Positions 1-12,900 of a stretch of 39,043 nt of DNA are shown in pieces; within the stretch, counting starts at the first letter, position 1; each line of letters starts with the position of its first letter. The position numbers and the translations under genes are program-made. The DNA is from Planctomyces sp. SH-PL62. GTDB taxonomy: Bacteria > Planctomycetota > Planctomycetia > Planctomycetales > Planctomycetaceae. Location: NCBI GenBank assembly GCA_945893045.1, contig CAMDEA010000071.1, positions 1 through 39,043 of the forward strand, given 5' to 3'. The notes below the pieces were generated by a model. It searched no databases. It was not told the origin of the DNA and saw only the letters and a list, made by a program, of their open reading frames with translations.

Positions 1-1
1 C

Positions 2-163
2 CTGCTCCCGAACCGCTGGCATCAACAACTCGGATTTCACTTGTGGGACATCATCCATGATCGACTCCAGAAAGAGGTTCCGAACATTTTCAACCTCATT
101 CTGACAACTCTGTATTCATCGCGCCAGGCAAAATTGGCACACCCAACGCGGATGAAACAGTGA
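2..163 (+). other. Possible 3' end of an upstream reading frame
   Basis: The +2 frame is open from the left edge to a TGA at 161-163, giving about 53 residues that contain WHQQLGFHLWDII and end in RMKQ. I do not recognise the sequence. Its stop codon overlaps the GTG at 160 in a GTGA arrangement, a common layout for translationally coupled neighbours. It could be the tail of an upstream gene, a frameshifted N-terminal part of the giant gene, or chance. Coding potential cannot be judged over so short a stretch. Confidence 0.2.
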
Positions 164-990
164 AGAGCAGCGTCAAGATCGCCAACGAAACAAACGGTGG
201 CCCGACGCTTGCGAACTCGGACTACTTCGGCCATTCAGTGACGTCGCTGGGGGATTTGGATGGGGATGGCGTGACCGATTTGGCCGTCGGAACCGATGGT
301 GGCTTTATTGGGGGCGCACATCAGGGGGCGGTTTATGTCCTATTGATGAACACGAACGGTACGGTGAAGAGCAGCGTCAAGATTGCGAGCGGCACGAATG
401 GCGGCCCCACGCTCGCGAGCGAAGATCGGTTTGGACGTTCCGTTTCGTCGTTCGGCGATCTGAACGGTGACGGCGTGAACGACCTGGCCGTCGGAGCCAA
501 CCGCGATGCTGGTGGCGGGATTGAGCGTGGGGCAGTCTATGTGTTGTTGCTGAACACAAACGGGACGGCGAAGAGCAGCGTCAGGATTGCAAACGACACA
601 AATGGTGGTCCCACCCTCGGCAATGGTGACCGCTTCGGGAGTGCAGTATCGGCGATGGGAGATTTAGACGGCGATGGCGTGACGGATCTGGCTGTCGGCG
701 CTTATGACCAGGGTATTGGCGGCGACCAAACAACTCGCGGGGCGGTGTATGTGCTGTTGCTCAACTCAAACGGCACCGTGAAGAGCAATGTGAGAATTGC
801 CCACGAAACTAACGGCGGCCCGACGCTCGCGAGCGGCGACCGCTTTGGCTTTTCCGTGGCGTCGCTCGGTGACTTGGACGGCGACGGCGTGAGTGATCTC
901 GCCGTGGGGGCCTTTGGCGACGACACGGGTGGCGGAGCGTATTCCGATCGCGGTGCCGTGCATGTGCTGTTCTTGAATGCGACGACCAGC
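160..990 (+). repeat. FG-GAP block 1 (4 repeats) of the giant protein
   Basis: Four repeats of about 60 residues carry the core GDLDGDGVTDLAVG, followed by a (D)DTGG...RGAVYVLLLN segment and a TVKSSVKIA...TNGGPTL linker. The DxDGDGxxD loop is the calcium-binding loop of integrin-type beta-propeller blades. The block is two repeats shorter than the two that follow, and its left end is cut by the start of the frame. Confidence 0.85.
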
Positions 991-3900
991 TTCGACTTCG
1001 CTGACGCGCCGGATACTGGTGTCGGTACGGGGATCGGCAACTATCAGACGTTGCTGGCGAACGATGGTCCCCGCCATTCGATCAACACGACAAATACGAC
1101 ATTGTTTCTCGGAGCGCGTGTTGACAGCGAAGCCAATGCGACTCAAGGCGTTCGCGCGAATGGGGACGACATCACGACGTCGTCGGACGACGAAGAGGGT
1201 TTGATTGAGCCGGCTCAAGACTTGTTGTTGACGGTCGGCATGGCTCCAGCCGTGCGCGTGCGGGCGACGAACACGAGCGGTTCGGCGGCGACGCTTTTCG
1301 GCTGGATCGACTTCAATCGCGACGGTGTGTTCGACAACGCGACGGAACGGACCTCGGTGACGGTCGTCAACGGGATCAACAACGGCACGTTTACGCTGAC
1401 GTTCCCGACGATCTCGGACAGCACGACGGCAGGGACGACCTACGCGAGATTCCGGTTGAGTACGGACGTCGCGGCGGCGAGTTCAACCGGCGCGGCGACG
1501 GGCGGCGAAGTGGAAGATTACGTCGCGACGATCACTCAACGCAGCGACGGCACCGTGAGCAGCTCGAAGACCGTGACGATCGCCAGCGGCACGAACGGCG
1601 GCCCCACGCTCGCGAACTTGGACGTGTTTGGCGGTTCGATCGCGTCGCTGGGAGACCTGGATGGCGACGGTGTGACGGATCTGGCCGTCGGAGCGTATGG
1701 CGATAACACCGGAGGCGCGGATCGTGGGGCGGTGTATGTGCAATTCATGAACTCCAATGGCACCGTGAAGAGTAGCGTGAAACTGGCCAGCGGGCTTAAC
1801 GGCATTCCTGTCCTCGCGGATGCTGATCGCTTTGGTTTCTCTGTGACATCGCTGGGAGACCTGGACGGTGACGGCGTGACTGATCTGGCTGTCGGTGCGA
1901 GTCAAGATGACACCGGAGGCGCGAACTCAAGTCGTGGGGCCGTGTATGTGCTGCTGCTCAACGCCAACGGCACTGTGAAGAACAGCGTCAAGATTGCCAG
2001 CGACACGAATGGCGGACCTACGCTCGCGAACTATGACATCTTCGGCTCGTCCGTGGCGTCGCTGGGTGATCTTGACGGCGACGGCGTGACCGATCTGGCC
2101 GTCGGTGCCATGGGCGATGACACCGGAGGCGCAAACTCGAATCGTGGGGCCGTGCATGTGTTGCTGCTCAACGCGGACGGCACGGTGAAGAGCAGCGTGA
2201 AGATTGCCAGCAGTACGAACGGCGGACCCGCGCTGACGACCAGTGACAGCTTCGGTTTTTCTGTGGCATCACTGGGTGACCTTGATGGGGACGGCATCAC
2301 CGATCTCGCCGTCGGATCAAGAGGCGATGACACGGGGGGAGATCGTCGCGGAGCGGTGTATGTACTGCTGCTGAACTCGAACGGCACCGTGAGGAGCAGC
2401 GTGAAGATTGCGAGCGGCACGAACGGCGGCCCCACGCTCGCGAACTCGGACTATTTCGGACATTCGCTGGCGTCGCTGGGCGATCTGGATGGCGATGGCG
2501 TGACCGATTTGGCCGTTGGGGCTAAGGCAGATGACACGAACGGCTCGGACCGCGGAGCGGTGCATGTGCTGCTGCTCAACGCGAACGGAACGGTGAAGAG
2601 CAGTGGGAAGATTGCTAGTAGCACAAACGGCGGTCCCACGCTGAATAATGAAGACCTCTTCGGCAGTTCCATCGCCTCACTCGGTGACTTGGATGGCGAT
2701 GGCGTGACTGAGATGGTCGTCGGAACTCCCGGCGATGACACGGGAGGATCTCTCCGCGGGGCGGTGTATGTGCTGTCCTTGAACCCTGCGTTCGATTTCG
2801 GCGACGCGCCCGATTCAAGCGCCGGCACAGGAGTCGGCAACTACCAGACTTTGCTGGCCAACGGTGGGCCAAGTCACATCATCGCCACAACACGGACGAC
2901 TTTGTTTCTGGGCGCTCGTGTTGATAGCGAGGCAGATGCCACGCAGAGTGCTCGCGCGAACGGCGACGACATCACGCGGCTGCCGGATGACGAGGACGGT
3001 TTGATCGAGGCGGCTCAGGACTTGGTGCTGACGGTCGGCTCGGCTCCGGTGGTGCGTGTGCGAGCGACGAATACGACCGGCTCGGCGGCGACGCTTTACG
3101 GCTGGATCGACTTCAACCGCGACGGCGTGTTCGACAACGCGACCGAGCGGACCTCGGTGGCGGTTCCCACCGGGACGAACAACGGCACGTTCAATCTGAC
3201 GTTCCCGACGATTCCAGCCAACACTGTGGCTGGCACGACCTACGCGCGGTTCCGGTTGAGTGCCGACACGGCGGCGGCGAACTCCACTGGTGCGGCGACG
3301 GGCGGCGAAGTCGAGGACTACGTCGCGACGATGTTGCAGCGCAGCGACGGAACGGTCGCTAGCGCGAGTACAGTCACGATCGCCAGCGGCACGAACGGCG
3401 GACCCACGCTGACTAACGGCGATCGTTTCGGTAGTTCCGTGGCGTCGATCGGTGATTTCGATGGCGACGGTGTGAACGATTTGGTGGTTGGTGCCGCCGG
3501 CGATGATACCGAGGGCACGGATCGAGGGGCGTTGTACGTCCAATTCATGAACTCGAACGGCACCGTGAAGAGCCGTGTGAAGCTGGCCAGCCGAGAGAAT
3601 GGTTTCATCCAGCTTTTCAACAACTCTGACTTGATGGGCAGTTCCGTAGCAGCGCTGGGGGATATCGACGGTGATGGCGTCACCGAATTGGCGGTCGGAA
3701 TCCCTGGCGGTGACAAGGTGAACGGCACGGATAGCGGGTACGTCTATGTGCTCTTCATGAATGCCGATGGCACGGTGCGGAGCACTACCGAGTTGGTACG
3801 GGCCAGCAACGGCGTTCCCACCATTGGGGATTTCACAAACTTCGGCAGTTCCGTGACGGCTCTGGGCGATTTCGATGGAGACGGCGTGAACGACATGGCC

Positions 3901-6900
3901 GTGGGTGCCAGAGGCCAAGTCGCGGAGGGCGAGTATCGTGGCGGCGTGTATGTGCTGCTGCTGAATACCGACGGCACAGTGAAGAGCAACGTGAAGATTA
4001 CCAGCGGCACGAACGGCGGCCCCACGCTCGCGATCAATGATTACTTTGGCACTTCCGTGGCGTCGCTGGGTGACTTAGACGGCGACGGCGTCACCGATCT
4101 GGCTGTCGGGGCGGTTGGCGACGACAACAGCGGCACCAACAGCGGAGCAGTGCATGTGCTGCTGCTGAATGCGAACGGCACGGTGAAGAGCAGCGTGAAA
4201 ATCGCCAGCGACTCGAACGGCGGCCCCACGCTCGCGAGCTTCGATAATTTCGGCAGTTCCTTGGCGTCGCTCGGTGACTTGGATGGAGACGGCGTGACGG
4301 ATCTCGCCGTCGGAACGACATACGATGACACGGCGGGCGCGAATCGCGGGGCGGTCTATGTGTTGCGACTCAACGCGAACGGCACGGTGAAGAGCAGCGT
4401 GAAAATCGCCAATGGTCTCAACGGTGGTCCCACGCTTGAAGACGGTGGCCTCTTCGGCAGCGCGGTGGCATCGCTCGGAGATCTGGACGGTGATGGCGTG
4501 ACCAACCTGGCGGTCGGAGCCAGCTCCATTGACATCGGCGGCGTTAATCGCGGGGCGGTGTATGTGCTGTCTTTGAAAAGACAGTTTGGGACTCCCGGAC
4601 CGGACACCGTCACCGGGACAACCGGCAATGACGACATCAGCACTGGCGATGGCAACGATTTGCTGACGGGACTGGATGGGAATGACTCTCTGAATGGCGA
4701 GGGCGGAAATGATTCTCTGATGGGTGGGCCGGGAAATGACTCGCTGAGCGGTGGAAGTGGCAACGATGTTCTCCAAGATGGCAGCGGCAATGACACACTG
4801 CTCGGTGACGGCGACAACGACACGATCGTCGTCTCCGGTCCCCTCGCATCACTGGTCATTGACGGGGGACTGGGAACAGACACGCTGAGTCTGTCCGGTG
4901 CCGGGATCGTGATTGATCTCACGACTTTATCGGACGCCTCGTTGCAGGGCATCGAGCAGTTCGACATCACCGGCAGTGGGAACAACACGCTGACGCTGAC
5001 CCAACTCGAAGTGCTCAACCTCTCCGACAGTTCCAACACGCTGCTGGTCCGTCGCGACTTTGGCGACACCGTCAATATGGGCAGCGGCTGGACGCGCGGT
5101 GTCACGGAAACCATCGGGACGGAAACCTTCACCGTTTACATACAGGGAGCCGCCACGCTCAAGATTCAGAACCCCTCGGTGCTCGACCTGAGCACGTTGA
5201 ATGGCTCCACCGGGATCACGATCTTCGGTGCGGAAGCGGATGACCGAAGTGGCCAATCGGTGAGCAGCGCTGGGGACGTGAACGGCGACGGCTTCGACGA
5301 CCTGCTGATCGGAGCCTTCCGTGCCGACGCGGCGGGGAACGGCAAAGCGGATGCGGGTGACAGTTATGTGATCTTCGGCGGTTCGTCGCTGCCCGCGACG
5401 CTCGACTTGGGCAGTCTCGGTGCGGCCGGGATCACGATCTTCGGCGCGAACGCGGGGGACTACAGCGGCTGGAGCGTGAGCAGTGCTGGGGACGTGAACG
5501 GCGACGGCTTCGACGACCTGCTGATCGGAACCCGCCTTGCCGACGCGTCGGGGAACGGCAAAGCGTTAGCGGGTGAGAGTTATGTGATCTTTGGGGGGGC
5601 GTCGCTGCCGGCGACGCTCGACTTGACCAGTCTCGGTGCGGCCGGGATCACGATCTTCGGCGCGGACGCGAATGACTACAGCGGCCAATCGGTGAGCAGC
5701 GCGGGGGACGTGAACGGCGACGGCTTCGACGACCTGCTGATCGGAGCCCACCGTGCCGACGCGTCGGGAAACGGCAAATCGTACGCGGGTGACAGTTATG
5801 TGATCTTCGGCGGTTCGTCGCTGCCGGCGACGCTCGACTTGGCCAGTCTCGGTGCGGCCGGGATCACGATCTTCGGCGCGGACGCGGGTGACCAAAGCGG
5901 CTTTACGGTGAGTAGCTCGGGGGACGTGAACGGCGACGGCTTCGACGACTTGGTGATCGGTGCTCGCTATGGCGACGCGTCGGGGAACGGCAAATCGGGT
6001 GCGGGAGACAGTTATGTGATCTTCGGGGGGGACTTCACGCTGGCGGTGACACACCAAGGGACGGCGGCGGCGGAGACGCTCACGGGGAATGCGGCGACCA
6101 ATTTCATGATTGGTGGGCGAGGCAATGACACGCTGATCGGTGCGGGGGGCGCGGATGTGCTGTTGGGCGGACAGGGAAATGACCTATTTCAAATTTCAAA
6201 TTTGACATTTCAAATCATCAACGGTGGCACCGGCACCGACACGCTGCGGTTGGATGGCAGCGGAATCGATCTCAATCTCTCGGCGGTCGCTGACAACAAG
6301 TTGACCGGTATTGAGGTCATCGACATTCAAGGTAGCGGCGCGAATCGGTTGGCGTTACGACGCCTCGAAGTGCTCAACCTATCTGACTCGTCCAACTCCT
6401 TGATGGTGATGGCCAACGCGGATGACACTGTCTTGATCGGGGGCGGTTGGACGACGCAGGCGAATCAGCAGATTGATGGGGCGACCTATCGAGTCTTCAC
6501 CGATGGGGCTGCGACGTTGAACGTGTCTGCGGCGGCGACGGTGCTGGAGTTTCTGGAATTCACGGTCAACAGCACGCTCGACAGCGTTGATGCTCGACCG
6601 GGAGACGGGATTGCTGCCGACGCGCAGGGCCGCACAACGCTCCGCGCCGCGATCATGGAAGCCAATGCGTCACCGGGAACGGATACGATCTTTCTTCCGG
6701 CCGGCACCTACACCTTGTCTCTGGCGGGTATCGGCGAGAACGCCGCAGCGACGGGCGACCTCGACATTACCGACAACCTGACGATCGTGGGCGACGCGCG
6801 ATCGGACACGACCATCGACGCGGCGGACCTGGATCGACTGCTGCATGTCCTGGCCGGCAAGACGCTGACGATTTCCGGCGTCACGGTTCAGAACGGAAGG

Positions 6901-9900
6901 GTGAGTGGCGGCGGTGGTGACGGTGATGGCGGGGCCATCAACAACCAAGGTACGCTGAACCTCAGCGACGCGCTGGTCATCGAGAGCGACGCGACGTTCG
7001 GCGGCGGGCTGTTCAATTCCGGCACGGCGACAATCGACCGCGTGCTCTTCAACAGCAATGTCGGGTCGTCCGGTGGCGGAATATGGAACACGGGATCGGC
7101 CACTCTCACCAACACGCAGATCTCGAACAACGCCGCCAGCTTGGTGGGTGGTGGCATTTATTCGACCGGTACTTTGACGGTGACTGACTCGGAGCTGATC
7201 GAGAACACGGTCAACACGTCCAATGGCAGCGGCGGTGGACTGAATCAATCGCTGGGATCGGCCACGCTCACTCGCACCACGTTTCGCGATGGCCGAGCCG
7301 CAAACGGAGCGGGAATCTCCGCGTTTGCCGCCACGCTTAACGTCGTGACCAGCACGCTGAGCGGAAACGCCGCGAACGACAGCGGCGGCGGAATCGAAGC
7401 GACCGGCGGGACATTGCTCACGATCTCCGATTCCACGTTCACGTCCAACACCGCCACGATCAATGGCGGCGGAGTGTTTCAAGTCAACGGCTCGCTGACG
7501 GTCGAGCGGTCGCTGTTCGCCAACAACGTCGGCACCAATTCGGCGGGAGCGATTCGCACCAGCGCCAACGCGACGATTCGCAACTCGACGTTCTCCGGGA
7601 ACAGCTCGACCAACGGCGTCGGCGCGATTTTCTTCGAATCTGACATTCTGAATCTCATCAATGACACGATCCACAACAATCAAACGGCCAACGCTGGCGA
7701 TGTTGGCGGCGTGACTCTTGTCAGCGGCATTGTCACGCTGCTGAATACGATCGTCAGCGGCTCGCATTCCGCCGGAGGGACCAACGACCGTGCGGACGTT
7801 CGCGGATTGTTCTCCTCGATCGGCCACAACCTAATCGGCGTCATCGGCACCGCGACCGGTTTCACCAACGGAGTCAACGACGACCTCGTCGGCACGAGCG
7901 GCTCACCGTTCAACCCGCAACTCGGATCACTGGCTGACAACGGTGGCCCGACGAAGACGCACGCGCCACTGTCCGGCAGCCCGGTGATCGACACCGGCAC
8001 GAACACCGGAGCACCGACCGTCGATCAGCGCGGGTTCGCTCGGCCGAAAGACGGCGATGCCAACACGACGAACATCACCGACATTGGTGCCGTCGAAGTG
8101 TTTCTCGCTTCGATCAGCGGGATCGTCTTTCACGACCATGACGGCGATGGAACACGCGATGCGAATGAACCGCCGCTGGAGGCTTGGACGATTTTTGCGG
8201 ATTTCAACAACAACGCTCAACTCGACGACAACGAACCCAGGACCGTGTCCTTGGCCGACGATCCGGCCACTCCGGCGGTGAATGAACTGGGCACCTACCG
8301 ATTGAGCGGTTTGGAACCGGGCATGGTCAAACTTCGGGAGGTCGTCCTATCGGGCTGGCAAGTCATCACGCCAATGCCGGTCTCGATTACGTTGACGATT
8401 GGAGAAGAAAGATCGAATGTCGATTTTGCCAATCGCTTCATCAACGTCGCGCCGGTCCTGGCGGACACGGACGTTTCGGCATTGCTGCCCTTAGGCGCGT
8501 CGCCGACGCAGGACCGGGGTGTCCTCGTCAGCCGATTGGTCGGTGGGCAGAGCGATGCGGACCTCGATGCGCTCAAGGGGATCGCGATCATCGCTGCCAA
8601 CAACACACTGGGGACTTGGCAGTTCAGCCTGAACGATGGCGAGTCTTGGATCGACTTCAGCAGCGTGGGAGGGGTGTTCAACTCCAACGCACTGACGCTG
8701 CCGGCCGACGCCGGCACCCGCATTCGCCTCCGGCCAAATGGCGGAGTCAGCGGCCTGCAATCCAATGTCCTGACCTTCCGCGCCTGGGACCAAAGCCGGG
8801 GCATGGCGGGGAACACGTTCGACGCGACGGTCAACGGCCTTAATACCCCATTCAGCACGGCGACGGACACTCTCGCAGTCACGCTGACTACAACGTTCTT
8901 TGATGCGGGCGGTGACGGGACGAGTTGGACGGATGCCGCGAACTGGAATGGGGACACGCTGCCGACGGTCGATGCGAATGTGATCGTCGATGTCGCGGGG
9001 GCTCCGACGATTGTGTTGGGGACGGGAGAAGTCTCGATCGCTCGGCTGCAATTGGAGGAGTCGTTCCGCATCAATAGCGTGAGTCCCTCGGAGCAGGCGG
9101 CCCTGACGTTGACCGCGTCCACTCAATTGAACGCCCCGCTGGAAGTGTCACCGACTTCGATCTTGCGGGCATCGGGAGCCAACGTCACCGTCATCGTTGC
9201 GGGACAGTTGTCCGCGAATGGGGGAATTCTGCTGGCGGCAAATGGAGCCCGCCTGTCCCTGCCGACGATGACGAGTTATTCGGCGGCTGGTCTGACCGGA
9301 CAGACGATCTCCGTTTTGTCGGCCGCTGACGCCAACAGTGTTCTGGATTTGCCAAATCTGGTCAGCGTGATTGGCTTTGATGTGGCGGGGCCAGCTTTGG
9401 GGCTGAGTGCGATTAACGGCGGCCGACTTGTTGCGCCGCAATTGGCAACCATTCATGCTCCGGGAGCATTCGGAAGCGCAGCAGTCGATATTCGATCGTT
9501 TGGTGCTAATAGCGTGATCGAATTTCCGTCATTGACGTCGATCACCGGTGCGACTTTCGGCAGTTCGACTTCGATCCAATTGCTTGATGGCGGCCGACTC
9601 GACGCGACGGATGGCACATTGGCCATCTCGTTTGCATTCATCAACAAGAGTGCTTCGTCGGTGTTCAATGCGGGCACGCTGGAGATTGGAACAACGGCCG
9701 GCTTAGAGGCCGCTGGATTGCTGACGATGGATATCGTCAACTCCGGTTCTTTGAGCATGGGAAGTCAAGGCGTGAATGAGGCGGCACTGACCATTCAGGG
9801 AGACTATTCCCAAACAGCAAGCGGTGTCCTAGTCATCAGCCTTGCTGGAGTAACGCAGGGTACTCAGTACGACGTCTTGAATGTGACCAATGCCGCATCC

Positions 9901-12900
9901 ATCTCCGGACGATTGATTGTCTTCCGCCGCTCTTCGTTCGTTCCCTCACCAGGGACAAGTTTTGACGTGTTGACCTTCGTCAGCCAAAGTGGAGATTTCA
10001 CGACGAAGTTCCTCGATCTTGAGGGCGTGTCCGTGGTGCCGAGCTTCGATGCGGACAGCTTGACCCTCACGACTGTGTTTGCCGTAACTTCGACGGTAGA
10101 CGGCGCGGACAACAATGTGGGGAACGGCTTGGCGTTGTCGGACGCACTCGGTGGAGTCTCGACGTTGCGCTCGGTGATTCAGGAAGCCAACGCGCGGGCT
10201 GGTGCGGACACGGTGTCATTACCAGCCGGCACTTACACGCTGAGCGTCAGCGGCACGGGCGAAGACGCGGCGGCCACGGGCGACCTCGATATCACTGACG
10301 ACTTGACGATCATCGGGGCCGGGGCGGGGACGACGTTCATTGATGCGGCGGACCTGGATCGCGTGTTTGATGTGAAGTCGGGAAAGAAGCTGCGGCTGGA
10401 AGGGGTCACGGTGCGGAATGGGCATCTGACCGGCGGAGCGGATGGTGGCGGAATTCTCAATTCCGGCACGCTGGAACTCGTCGGCGTGGCGCTCGACAGC
10501 AACGAAGCCATCGGTTCGGTGACGGCCCAGGGCGGGGCGATCTACAACAATGGCGGTACGGTCACGCTGCTGAACTCGGTGCTGGCGAACAACACTTCGG
10601 AAGGCTCTGGTGGCGGAATCCACAACCTCACTGGCGGCACGCTGACGATCACCGGCAGCACGCTCGACAATAATCGTTCGACCAATCGCAGTGGCGGTGG
10701 AATACTTAATAGTGACAACGCGACTGTTTCTATCACCGGTAGCACACTCACGAATAACGCGGCTTCGACCAATGGTGGCGCGATCAATAACTCGGGCGGC
10801 ACCGTGACCATCAGTGCGACTCTGATCGACAATAACTCGGTCTCCGCGGGCACCAGCGGTGGTGGATTGGCCAACCAGGGTGACGGCGTGATGACGGTGA
10901 GTTCGACAACGATCACCAGGAACTCCGGTCAAGGTGCCGGAGCCATCTACAACGTCGATACGGCTCAAATGACGGTGACCGGCAGTTTGGTTGCCAACAA
11001 CACGGCCGGCAGCACGATCGTGACGAATGCCAACAGCGCGGTTTTGACAATCAGCAACAGCACCTTCTCCGGCAATGTGTCTTCGTCGAACAGCACTTAT
11101 GGGATGATCGAGAACTTCAACTCGGCCTCGCTGCTGCTGGTCAATAACACGATCACCGGCAGTACCGTCGTGACGACGACCGACGCCGGTGGCGTGTTCG
11201 TCTCCGGCGGGACGGTCACGTTATGGAACAACGTGATCGCCGGGACGGTCAGTAATCGTTTCGACGTCGTGGGCGACTTCATTTCGGAAGGGGGCAACTT
11301 CATCGGCAACGTCGGCACGGCGACCGGCATCACGCAATCGACCGACCGCACCGGCACGAGCGGTTCGCCACTCAATGCGTTACTTGGCCCGTTGGTGAAT
11401 TACGGCGGTCCGGCTCGCACCGGGACTTTGCAAAGCACGATCGCATCGGGCAGCACACAGCTCACGCTGACCAGCGCGATCAACTTTCCGAACGTGCCAT
11501 CGTTCATCATCAAGATTGATTCCGAGCAACTGCTGGTGACGGCGGTTTCAGGAACGACCTTCACAGTGACTCGCGGAGCGAACGGCACGACCGCCGCTGC
11601 GCACAATGCCAACGCGACGGTGACGCTGTTGTCGGTTCCGAATATCACGACCCCCGCGTTCCATTCGCCGTTGGCCGGCAGTCCCTTGATCGACGCGGGG
11701 GTGAGTGGAGCCAACGGCACGACCGACCAACGCGGAGCCGGCCGCACGCTCGATGCCAACGGTGACGGCATCGCGACCACCGACATTGGCGCGGTCGAGT
11801 TCGCGTTTGTCGTGACGACGACGGCGGACACCATCGACGTGAATCCCGGCGACGGCATCGCGGCGGATGCCAGCGGCCAGACGTCTCTGCGTGCTGCGAT
11901 CATGGAAGCGAACGCCAGTGCGGGCTTCGACGTGATCTCCATCCCAGCCGGAACCTACACGTTGACTCGAACTGGGGTGGACGAGGATTCGGCGGCGACC
12001 GGAGATCTCGACATCACGGGATCAGTCAGCATCGTCGGTGTGGCAGCGGGAACAACGATCGTTGACGCCAATCAAATCGACCGAGTGTTTCATGTGCGGA
12101 GTGGTGGGAACGCTTCGATTGTGGGGCTCACAATTCGCAACGGCTTGGTGGCTGCTCATGGCGCTGGAGTGCGCAACGACGGTGTGTTGTCCTTGTCGTC
12201 CGTCATCGTCGATAGCAATCAGAATCCGGACACGGAGAAGAACCGTTTCGCGGGGGGCGGCTTGTACAACGCCTCGAATACCTCGGTGATCATTCGAGAT
12301 TCCTCCTTCACGAACAACTACTCTGACTTCGACGGCGGCGCGATCTTCGCCGAAACGGGCGTAAGCCTCGACATCGCGCGCAGCACGTTCTCCGCCAATT
12401 CGGTTCACCGAAACGGTGGCGCGATCGCGTCTTTCGCGCAGACTTTCACTCTGAGCGACTCACGAGTCATCAACAATACTGCGGGGTCGTTTGGTGGGGG
12501 CGTCGATCTTAACAGCGGCGGTACTGCTTCGATTCTGCGAACGGAGATCGCAGGCAACGTGTCGAATGGACAAGGGGGTGGCGGTGTCTATGCCGATGGG
12601 AATTCCATCCTCATTTCTGCCAGCACGATTTCGGGTAACCAGGCGCTCAATACGGGGACGAATCTCGGCATCGGCGCGGGAATCTTGCAGAACGGCGGCA
12701 CGTTGGAGATCGAGAGCACGACAATCTCCGGCAACCACGCGCATAAATTGGGAGCAGGGATCATTGCCTACGGCACGCTCTCGAGCAGCAATTCCACCAT
12801 CACTGCTAACACTTCAGACTCGTCAGACGGTGCGGTTTACATCGCTACGACGGCAACAAGCTTCGAAAACACAATCGTCGCGGGCAACACCGGCGGCGAT

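Noticed and set aside
2815..3918. Minus-strand open frame of 367 codons
   Set aside because: Antisense shadow of GEVED and FG-GAP repeats; the same His/Arg-rich pattern recurs under every repeat copy.
5212..5980. Regularly spaced direct repeats (period 216 bp) considered as a CRISPR array
   Set aside because: Repeats are coding, in frame, far too long for CRISPR, and have no unique spacers between short identical repeats.
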